Origin: Cryptosporangium aurantiacum
Lineage (GTDB): Bacteria > Actinomycetota > Actinomycetes > Mycobacteriales > Cryptosporangiaceae
Direction of reading: 5' to 3'
Assembly: GCF_900143005.1 (NCBI RefSeq)
Contig: NZ_FRCS01000011.1
Coordinates: 215,495-279,494, forward strand
Length of the DNA: 64,000 bases
Shown piece after piece: positions 19,707-29,593 of this stretch (position 1 is the stretch's first letter; each line of letters begins with the position of its first letter). The notes below the pieces were generated by a model, which did not search any database, was not told the DNA's origin, and saw nothing but the letters and a program-made list of their open reading frames with translations. The position numbers and the translations under genes were made by a program.

Positions 19707-21041
19707 TCATCCGGCGGAAGTAGCCTTCTCCGGCTCAGCGGGCAGGCTGTCCATGAACGAGCTGACCGAGAACACCGCGTTCCCCGGCCCGGGCGGGCCG
19801 TAGCCGGGCGGGCTGGTCAGGCCGTTGGCCTCCATGACCGCCCGGTAGGTCTGCAGCAGCCGCACGTGGTACTCCAGCGGCGCACCCTGCGGGTTGGACT
19901 TCCCGAGCGGTGTCGTCGGCTCCGGGCACCAGGTGGTGAACCGCGGAGTGATACCGCGCGACATGAAGTACTGCAGGCCCTCGGCGGTGGAGTCGATCGC
20001 CTCGTCAACGCTGGTGAAGCCGTGCGGCGCGGCCATCTCGATGCCCGCGACGAAGTTCGGAATGACGTTGCGCGGCCCGAACACCTCAGCGGAGTCGAGG
20101 ATGCGGCGGTGCCACTCTTCGCGTCCGACATATCGTTCTTTGCCGGGGCAGTGAAGCTCGAAGAGCTTCTTGTCCCACACCTCATAGTTGGGGTGGTAGA
20201 TCTGGATGCCGTAGTCCTTGAAGCGCTGCACGTCGGCGCGCGGCAACGCCTGGGCCACGACCTTGCCGATCCACCGGCCCGGGAAGCGCTCCTCGATCGC
20301 CTGGGCGTAGCGGCCGTAGAAGTCGGCCTCGGCCAGCCCGTCGACCTTCCGCGTGATGCTGCCGCCGGTCAGCGTGTACGCCTTCGACGTGCGTGCGGTG
20401 TCGTACTTGTCGATGATCGCCAGCGCTTCGAGGATCTCGTCGGTCGGCTTGACGGCCGTGTACGGACGCCCGGCCGCCTTGTGCTGGCGGTAGTTGTGGT
20501 TGATGTCGCAGTACTGGCACTCCTCGGTGGCGCCGAAGTACTGACAGAGCCGGTACGCCGTCAGGTAGATGAGGTAGCCCCACTGGATCGTGGGCGCGAC
20601 CTCCATCACGGACTTCCCGTTGGGGAGCGTGTGCCGGTAGTAGTCGGGCATCGGCGGCAGGCCGACGTCCGCGATCGGTCGATCGTCCAGGTACAGGCGC
20701 ATCCGACCGTCATCATCGGTTTTGACGCGATACGGCGAGCCGGGGTTCACCCGCACCGACACGACCGTGCGGCGCAGCTCGTACGGACCGCCGGTGAGCA
20801 CGATCTCCTCCGGCGGGCGGCGTAGCGCCGCACTGCCCAGCTCAGGCAGGGTCCGGTGGTCGAACGAGAAGATGAAGTACGACTTCGGCTTGACGTCGCC
20901 GTCCTCGTTGTCGGTCAGGGCCGAGTCGTCGAAGGCCAGCCCGCCTCGCAGCAGATCCTCCTTGATGACCGCTTCCTTCGGCACGTGCGGAAAGCGACCC
21001 ATCAGGTCTTCGACGAGGTCAGTACGGGTTGGCATAGGCAC
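19707..21041 (-). CDS. Radical SAM protein with unusual CX8CX2C cluster motif
   Basis: A 444-residue protein. The only close Cys cluster is LCQYFGATEECQYCDIN, which gives C-X8-C-X2-C instead of the canonical CX3CX2C; the YCDIN after the last Cys is typical of radical SAM loops. Later segments (LTGGSITRKVDG, IGKVVAQALPRADVQRFKDYGIQIYHPNYEVWD, VIPNFVAGIEM) fit the beta strands of the radical SAM barrel. The gene starts 4 bases after the stop of a flavin reductase gene, so the two are likely coexpressed; the flavoprotein could supply electrons to the 4Fe-4S cluster. Reaction unknown. Confidence 0.78.
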   Translation of the reverse strand: MPMPTRTDLVEDLMGRFPHVPKEAVIKEDLLRGGLAFDDSALTDNEDGDVKPKSYFIFSFDHRTLPELGSAALRRPPEEIVLTGGPYELRRTVVSVRVNPGSPYRVKTDDDGRMRLYLDDRPIADVGLPPMPDYYRHTLPNGKSVMEVAPTIQWGYLIYLTAYRLCQYFGATEECQYCDINHNYRQHKAAGRPYTAVKPTDEILEALAIIDKYDTARTSKAYTLTGGSITRKVDGLAEADFYGRYAQAIEERFPGRWIGKVVAQALPRADVQRFKDYGIQIYHPNYEVWDKKLFELHCPGKERYVGREEWHRRILDSAEVFGPRNVIPNFVAGIEMAAPHGFTSVDEAIDSTAEGLQYFMSRGITPRFTTWCPEPTTPLGKSNPQGAPLEYHVRLLQTYRAVMEANGLTSPPGYGPPGPGNAVFSVSSFMDSLPAEPEKATSAG

Positions 21042-21045
21042 GATT

Positions 21046-21540
21046 TTACGCCGGTGACGTGACGAACTCCCTGCGGTGGTAGATCAGCCGCCCGTCGTCC
21101 GGGCCGTGGAACACCTCGAGCACGGCCGCGACCACCACCGTGGAGTCGCCGACCGGGAGGCGGTGCAGCGGAGCCGCGCGGAGTGCGGCCAGCGCACCCG
21201 GCAGGATCGGCTCGCCCGACGGCAGCGTGTCCCATCCCTGGTCGGGCGTGAAGCGGCGCCCGTCGGTGTGCGCGAACTCGTGCGCCAGGCCGGCGTGCGT
21301 GGAGCCGAGCAGGTGGACGACGAAGCTCGGCGCCTCGAGGATCGCGCCCGCGGCCGACGTCCCCATGACCGAGAACGACAGGGCAGGCGGAGCGAGCGAG
21401 ACCGACGCCACACTGGAGGCGGTCAGCCCGACGGGACCGTCCGGCCCGGCCGTGCTGATGACCGCTACACCCGTGGGGTACCGGCGGAAAGCCGCCTTCA
21501 TCCCCTCGGTGACCTGGTCTGTTGCCGTTACGAGATCCAC
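21046..21540 (-). CDS. Flavin reductase domain protein
   Basis: A 164-residue split-barrel flavin reductase (FMN-binding), with FRRYPTGVAVISTAGPDGPVGLTASSVASVSLAPPALSFSV and FVVHLLGSTHAGLAHEFA. Such proteins supply reduced FMN or act as small flavoenzymes. I kept the GTG at 21540 because TAGCCT sits 6 bases before it, fitting a leaderless start; an internal ATG at 21501 is an alternative. It heads a two-gene operon with the radical SAM gene and lies downstream of a same-strand TetR gene. Confidence 0.83.
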   Translation of the reverse strand: MDLVTATDQVTEGMKAAFRRYPTGVAVISTAGPDGPVGLTASSVASVSLAPPALSFSVMGTSAAGAILEAPSFVVHLLGSTHAGLAHEFAHTDGRRFTPDQGWDTLPSGEPILPGALAALRAAPLHRLPVGDSTVVVAAVLEVFHGPDDGRLIYHRREFVTSPA

Positions 21541-21546
21541 GGGCGG

Positions 21547-21577
21547 AGGCTAAAACCTCAACCTAGGTGCAGGTCAA
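21547..21577 (-). promoter_or_regulatory. Promoter with MerR-type 19-base spacer, upstream of the flavin reductase
   Basis: On the minus strand, TTGACC (21572-21577) and TAGCCT (21547-21552) are 19 bases apart. The spacer carries an approximate dyad around CCTAGG (CCT...ACCTAGGT...AGG). Long spacers with a central dyad are the hallmark of MerR/SoxR-activated promoters. The -35 overlaps the stop codon of the upstream TetR gene. No MerR gene is seen in the window. Confidence 0.4.
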
Positions 21578-22203
21578 GTGGAGGGCGCCGGGCTCTCCGC
21601 GGGTAGCACGATCACGTCGAAGAAGCTCTGCAGGTGGGACGCGATATCGACCGCGTCAGGGTCGAGCAGCCACTGGAGCTGCAGACCGTCCCAGAGCGCC
21701 ACCAGCGATGCGGCCGCGACCTCCGGCGTCATCCCTGGCCGGAGCCGGCCCGCGTCCGCCAGGTCCCGGAACTTGCGCGTGTACTCGTCCCGGATGCCCG
21801 CGAGGCGTCGGCTCATGTACTCGCGGCCCGGGTTGCCGCGGGTGACCGCCTCACCGGCCAGCACCGTGTACAGCTCGATGACGCCCTGGATCGTCTCGTT
21901 CGCGCGGACCTGGCGAAGCACCGCGTCGATGAACGCCCCGCCGGGGGGTAGCACGACCTCGCCCATCTCGTCGCGCTTTCGGAGCACGGCCAGCAGCAGG
22001 TCGCTCTTCTTCGGGAAGTAGTGCAGGAGGCTCGTCTGGCTCATGCCGACCAGGTCAGCGACCTTCTGCAGCGAACCGCCCGCGTACCCGTGCGCGGCGA
22101 ACACCGTGAAAGCGGCGTCGACGATCGCGGCCCGGCGTTCGGCTGCTCCCGCGTACGGCCCGCGTGGGCGCCCGGCACTGACCACCGCACCAATGTAGGT
22201 CAC
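21574..22203 (-). CDS. TetR-family regulator, divergent from the beta-galactosidase
   Basis: A 209-residue protein with an N-terminal HTH (GGSLQKVADLVGMSQTSLLHYFPKKSDLLLAVL) and a TetR_C_6-type C-terminal domain (ASLVALWDGLQLQWLLDPDAVD). The GTG at 22203 abuts the 28-base palindrome; another GTG at 22185 is possible. It probably represses itself and the divergent lacZ-MFS operon. TetR control of a sugar hydrolase is less usual than LacI control, which suggests a non-sugar or glycoside ligand. Confidence 0.86.
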   Translation of the reverse strand: MTYIGAVVSAGRPRGPYAGAAERRAAIVDAAFTVFAAHGYAGGSLQKVADLVGMSQTSLLHYFPKKSDLLLAVLRKRDEMGEVVLPPGGAFIDAVLRQVRANETIQGVIELYTVLAGEAVTRGNPGREYMSRRLAGIRDEYTRKFRDLADAGRLRPGMTPEVAAASLVALWDGLQLQWLLDPDAVDIASHLQSFFDVIVLPAESPAPST

Positions 22204-22204
22204 C

Positions 22205-25326
<3,122 letters not shown>

Positions 25327-25328
25327 CC

Positions 25329-26516
25329 GTGGCGAACACGCTCGCGGACACCGACGACAGACAGGGGCTCGGCGACGCGCGCCCCGGGCTGCTGATCCTG
25401 GCGCTGGCGGTGTTCGCCGGTGTGACGACCGAGGTGCTGCCGGTCGGTCTGCTGCCCACGATCAGCCGGACGTTCGCGGTGAGCGAGTCCACGACCGGTC
25501 TGCTGGTCAGCCTCTATGCCGGGCTCGTCGCGGTGCTGGCGGTCCCGCTCACGCTGGTGACGCGGCGCATCCCCCGCAAGCGGCTGCTGCTGATCGCGAC
25601 CGGCATCTTCGCGGTGAGCAACGCCCTGTCCGCGATCGCGTCGAGCCTTGCCGTCCTCGCCGTCGCCAGAGCGCTCGGCGGCGCCACCCACGCGGTGTTC
25701 TTCTCGCTCTGCATCGGTTACGCCGCGCGTCTGGTGCCTCCGGCCAAGACCGGTAAGGCGCTCGCCCTCGCCTCCACCGGCATCTCGGCGGGTTTTGTTC
25801 TCGGTGTGCCGCTGGCAACCGCGCTCGGTAACGCGGTCGGCTGGCGGGGCTCGTTCGCCGCCCTCGCGGCGCTGATGACACTGACCCTCGTGCTCATCGC
25901 GATCACGCTGCCCGCCGTCGACGCACCGGTGACCCGGCAGGCGGGGGCACCGGGCGGCCGGCGGCGGCTGCTCGCCGCGGTCAGCTCGAACGCGCTGCTC
26001 TACACCGGCCACAACACGCTCTACACGTACGTATCGGTGCTCCTGCTGCGCGCGGGAGCCACCCCGGACGCGATCGGGCTGATCCTGCTGCTCTTCGGCG
26101 GCCTCGGCCTGGTCGGGGTCTCGCTGGCCGGTCCGCAACTCGATCGGCGCTTCCGCCACACCGCGCTCGCGGTTCTCGTCGTCCTCGGATTCGGGATCCT
26201 CGGAACCGGCGCGGCCTTCCCGTCGCTGGTACTGGTGATCGCCGCGGGCGCGGTCTGGAACGGCGCGTTCGGCCCGACCGCGTCGATCTACCAGACCGCT
26301 GCGGTCCGCACCGAGGCCACGACCGCCGAGCTCGCCGGCGCCTGGATCGTCGCCACGAGCAACGTCGGCATCGCCGCGGGCGCCGCGCTCGGCGGCGTCG
26401 TCCTGGAATCCGCGGGCATCCGCGCGGTGGCCTGGGCGGCAGCGTCGACGGTCGCGCTCGCGGCCGTGGTCGTGGTGGTCGCCCGCGGCGCCTTCCCGAC
26501 CCGCTCGGCCCACTGA
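25329..26516 (+). CDS. MFS transporter, sugar-efflux (AraJ/SetA-like) type
   Basis: A 395-residue protein with 12 predicted membrane segments. The loop RRIPRKRLLLIATGIFAVSNALSAIA after helix 2-3 and TEVLPVGLLPTISRTF after helix 1 are typical of DHA1 sugar-efflux proteins. It starts at GTG 2 bases after the lacZ stop, so it belongs to the same operon. It could export excess galactoside or product, or import a substrate; direction is not decided by the sequence. Confidence 0.87.
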   Translation: MANTLADTDDRQGLGDARPGLLILALAVFAGVTTEVLPVGLLPTISRTFAVSESTTGLLVSLYAGLVAVLAVPLTLVTRRIPRKRLLLIATGIFAVSNALSAIASSLAVLAVARALGGATHAVFFSLCIGYAARLVPPAKTGKALALASTGISAGFVLGVPLATALGNAVGWRGSFAALAALMTLTLVLIAITLPAVDAPVTRQAGAPGGRRRLLAAVSSNALLYTGHNTLYTYVSVLLLRAGATPDAIGLILLLFGGLGLVGVSLAGPQLDRRFRHTALAVLVVLGFGILGTGAAFPSLVLVIAAGAVWNGAFGPTASIYQTAAVRTEATTAELAGAWIVATSNVGIAAGAALGGVVLESAGIRAVAWAAASTVALAAVVVVVARGAFPTRSAH

Positions 26517-26615
26517 CCCGGCCGGCCGACTGACCCGCTCGGCTGACTGACCTGGCCCGGCGGCGGGCACCGGCGCCGCGGGGACGAGCGTCGCGGGCGC
26601 CGTAGGGTGAGGCAC

Positions 26616-27275
26616 ATGGACGACCCGGGCCTGCTGATCGACCGCAACCCACTGCCCGACGACCTCGACGAACGGCTCCGGCAGCAGCTGACGTTCATCG
26701 CGGAGGTCGACCGGCTCAAGACGATCCTGCGCGCCTCACCGCTCGCGGCGGCCGAGCGGCGCGAGAATGACGCCGAGCACTCGTGGCACCTCGCGCTCAT
26801 GGTGATGCTGCTGTCCGAGTACGCCGACGAGCCGATCGACGTCGGCCACGCGATGCGGCTCGTCGTCGTGCACGATCTGGTGGAAATTTACGCGGGCGAC
26901 AGCCCGGTGTTCGACGCTGCTGCCGTCGTCGACCAGCGGGAACGCGAGGAGGCCGCGGCCGACCGGCTGTTCGCATTGCTGCCGGACGACCAGGCGACGT
27001 ACGTCCGGGCGCTGTGGGACGAGTTCGAGGCCGCGAAGACACCCGAGGCGCGGTTCTGCAAGGCGATGGACCGGCTCGAGCCGATGCTGCTCAACTGGCT
27101 CGACCGGGGCGGCACGTGGCAGATGCCCGGTGCGACCGAAGCCGCGGTGCGGGCCAGGGAGGCCGGTGTCGTCGCCGCGTCGACGACGCTGGGCGCGGCG
27201 ACGAACCGGCTGGTCGAGGAGGGGCTACGGCGAGGCTGGATCCGCTCCGACCGCCCCACCCGAAGCCCCGCCTGA
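26616..27275 (+). CDS. HD-domain hydrolase (YfbR/HDDC2-like)
   Basis: About 219 residues. The HD-superfamily metal ligands are visible: H in NDAEHSWHLALM, the HD pair in LVVVHDLVEIYAGD, and a later Asp in AKTPEARFCKAMDRLEPML. The closest known group is 5'-deoxynucleotidase YfbR/HDDC2. I prefer the ATG at 26616 over the in-frame GTG at 26607 because TAGGGT (26603-26608) is exactly 7 bases before it, as in other leaderless genes here. The 90 bases before it hold no gene. Confidence 0.85.
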   Translation: MDDPGLLIDRNPLPDDLDERLRQQLTFIAEVDRLKTILRASPLAAAERRENDAEHSWHLALMVMLLSEYADEPIDVGHAMRLVVVHDLVEIYAGDSPVFDAAAVVDQREREEAAADRLFALLPDDQATYVRALWDEFEAAKTPEARFCKAMDRLEPMLLNWLDRGGTWQMPGATEAAVRAREAGVVAASTTLGAATNRLVEEGLRRGWIRSDRPTRSPA

Positions 27276-27316
27276 CCCGCTCCGGGGACGCCCCACCGGT
27301 CCGCCGAGGCCGCGCG

Positions 27317-27382
27317 GCCCGCTGGATGACGGGTTCTGGGCCTCTAACAGGTCCTTAGAGGCCAGTTTCGCGTGCCTCAGCG
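27317..27382. repeat. Dispersed 66-base intergenic repeat, copy 2
   Basis: 83% identical, without gaps, to 10731-10796. It lies between the HD-hydrolase gene and the convergent acyl-CoA ligase gene. This copy contains a perfect 9-base stem, GGCCTCTAA-N7-TTAGAGGCC, that pairs only partly in copy 1, so a conserved hairpin is not proven. Confidence 0.7.
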
Positions 27383-27438
27383 GCGGGCGTCCGGTGGTGG
27401 AGCGCGCCGCGCTCGTCGTCGGCACCCCAGCGGCCCCA

Positions 27439-28890
27439 TCACGCCTCCCGGGCCGCGACCAGCGCGCCGCGGTTGACCTTCGTCGCCTCGCTCCGCGGGA
27501 CCGCGTCGACGATCTCGACCGTCTTCGGCACCTTGTACGCCGCGATGCGGCTCTTGGCGTACGCGATGATCTCTCCCGTCTCCGGGGGTGCGGAGGCGTC
27601 GGACGGTTGGATGATCGCGTGCACCCGGCGCCCCCACTCCGGGTCCCGAAGACCGATGACGACGACGTCAGCGACGCCGGGATGATCGATCAGCGCGGCC
27701 TCGACCTCCGCGGGGTAGACGTTCGCGCCGCCGGTGATGATCATGTCCACCCGCCGGTCCACCAGGTGCAGGTAACCGTCCTCGTCGAGGAACCCGAGGT
27801 CACCGGCGGTCTTGAAGCCGTCGGCGGTCTCCTTGAGCTGCGGCACCGGGCCCAGGTAGTGCGACGACGCCGGAAACGAGGAACGCAGGTAGATCTCGCC
27901 GATGGCGCCCGGGGGTTGCTCGGCGCCGTCGGAGTCCAGGATGCGCACCTCGGTACCGCGGATGCCCCGCCCGACCGTGCCCTGGTGGGTCATCCACTCG
28001 TCGCCGCGGATCGCGGTCAGCCCGAGGCCTTCGGTCATGCCGTAGGCCATGTAGATCTTCTCGGCGCCGACCAGCCCGGCCCAGCGGTGCACCAGCGAGG
28101 CCGGCATCGGCGCCGCCCCCTGGGTGATCCAGACGAGGCTCGCGAGGTCGGCGGCGTCGATGCCGGGCAGGTCGGCGATCCGCTTGAGCATCGTCGGGGT
28201 CGCGGTGAAGTTCGTGACGCGCAGCCGCTCGATCGCGTCGGCGATCCGCGTCGCGTCGAACTTCTCGCAGACGATCAGCTGGTCACCGGCGAGCAGGTTG
28301 TGCAGCGGCGCGAACCCGTTGGTGTGGTACATCGGCGCCGGGACCAGGATCGTCTGCGGCCGCGGCACCGGACCCCAGGCATCGGCGAGCGGACTGGCGA
28401 GCAGCGGGCTGTAGTAGCCGGGCCGGTCGCTGACGATCACCTTGGGCGTACCGGTCGAGCCACTGCTGCAGATGCCGTTGAGCTGCGGCGAGACGACGTC
28501 GGGCAGGTCCGGCGCGGGGCCGGGCGTCGAGAGCCAGGACAGATCGTCCGGTCCGAGGTAGAGCCGGGGCGCGATCACCTCCCGGAGCCGTTCCAACTCC
28601 CAGTCCGGCACGTCCCAGCGCACCGGCACCGGTACCGCGCCGAGCTTCCAGGCGGCGAGCACGCTCAGCACGAACTCCGGCGAGTTGCGCAACCCGATGC
28701 CCAGCCGGTCGCCGTGCGCGAGCCCGCGGTCGGCGAACGCGCCGGCGAGCCGCGAGGAGCGGTCGTGCAGCTCGGGCCAGGTGAACGTCGGCTCGCTGCC
28801 GTCGAGGCACAGCACCCGTAAGGCGGTTCCGGACGGCCGCTCCGCGGCCAACGACGCGATCCGGCGGGCGATGCTGATCTCAACGCTCAA
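27439..28890 (-). CDS. Acyl-CoA ligase (AMP-binding family)
   Basis: A 483-residue adenylate-forming ligase. The P-loop is ICSSGSTGTPKVIV, A5 is YMAYGMTEGLG, and the hinge region FKTAGDLGFLDEDGYLHLVDRRVDMIITGGANVYPAEVE is intact; the C-terminal Lys is in PRSEATKVNRGAL. It resembles bile-acid- or cyclohexanecarboxylate-type ligases more than long-chain FadD proteins (inference). It overlaps the upstream LivF-like gene by 11 bases, placing substrate activation in the same operon as the Liv-type importer. It probably activates the imported acid of the catabolic island. Confidence 0.88.
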   Translation of the reverse strand: MSVEISIARRIASLAAERPSGTALRVLCLDGSEPTFTWPELHDRSSRLAGAFADRGLAHGDRLGIGLRNSPEFVLSVLAAWKLGAVPVPVRWDVPDWELERLREVIAPRLYLGPDDLSWLSTPGPAPDLPDVVSPQLNGICSSGSTGTPKVIVSDRPGYYSPLLASPLADAWGPVPRPQTILVPAPMYHTNGFAPLHNLLAGDQLIVCEKFDATRIADAIERLRVTNFTATPTMLKRIADLPGIDAADLASLVWITQGAAPMPASLVHRWAGLVGAEKIYMAYGMTEGLGLTAIRGDEWMTHQGTVGRGIRGTEVRILDSDGAEQPPGAIGEIYLRSSFPASSHYLGPVPQLKETADGFKTAGDLGFLDEDGYLHLVDRRVDMIITGGANVYPAEVEAALIDHPGVADVVVIGLRDPEWGRRVHAIIQPSDASAPPETGEIIAYAKSRIAAYKVPKTVEIVDAVPRSEATKVNRGALVAAREA

Positions 28891-29593
28891 GGGTGCCTCC
28901 GAAGTACGCCTGCTCCATCCGATCCCGGTCCGCGGCCAGCTCGCTCGCGGCGCCCTGCAGGGTGATCCGGCCCCGGTTGAGCACGATCGCGTCGTCCGCG
29001 AACTCCAGCGCGAGGTCGACGTGCTGCTCGACGAGGACCACCGCGCAGCCGTTCGTGTCCGCGCTCTCCCGGACGGTCCGCAGCAGCGTCTCGACGATCT
29101 GCGGCGCCAGACCCATGCTCAGCTCGTCGACCAGCAGCACCTTGGGCTGTTGGATCAGCGCCCTGGCCATCGCGAGCATCTGCTGTTCACCGCCCGACAG
29201 CGATTCGGCGGCCAGGCCGATCCGGGGGCGCAGCGCCGGAAAGACGTCCAGCAGGTCGCTCGGTGTGGGCCCGCCACGGCGGGCCGCGACCTGCAGGTTC
29301 TCCCGGACGGTGAGGCCGGTGAACAGGCAGCGGTCGTCCGGTACCAGGACGACGCCCGCCCGGCTGGCGGCGCGCGGACGCCCGGACCGCACCGGCTCGC
29401 CGTCGACCCGGACCTCCCCGTCGGCGAGCGGGAGCACACCGGCGAGCGTCAGCAGCAGCGTGGTCTTGCCCGCGCCGTTGGCGCCGACCAGCGCGAGGAT
29501 CCGGCCGCTCTCCAGCGACAGGTCGAGCTCGCGGAACACCGTGCTGATGCCCCGCCCGCCGGTCAGGCCCGTGCACTCCAACCGTGGATTCAT
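28880..29593 (-). CDS. Branched-chain-type ABC transporter ATPase (LivF-like)
   Basis: 237 residues with Walker A GANGAGKTT, signature LSGGEQQM, Walker B KVLLVDELSMGLAP, and the LivF C-terminal style (VVLVEQHVDLALEFADDAIVLNRGR). This is the second ATPase of a Liv-type importer. Its start overlaps the end of the LivHMG fusion gene by 4 bases. Substrates of such actinomycete systems include aromatic acids, fatty or isoprenoid acids and steroids as well as amino acids. Confidence 0.9.
   Translation of the reverse strand: MNPRLECTGLTGGRGISTVFRELDLSLESGRILALVGANGAGKTTLLLTLAGVLPLADGEVRVDGEPVRSGRPRAASRAGVVLVPDDRCLFTGLTVRENLQVAARRGGPTPSDLLDVFPALRPRIGLAAESLSGGEQQMLAMARALIQQPKVLLVDELSMGLAPQIVETLLRTVRESADTNGCAVVLVEQHVDLALEFADDAIVLNRGRITLQGAASELAADRDRMEQAYFGGTLER

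Noticed and set aside
18627..20825. Long plus-strand frame through the XRE and radical SAM region
   Set aside because: Out of frame with the XRE protein and antisense to the radical SAM gene; no motifs.
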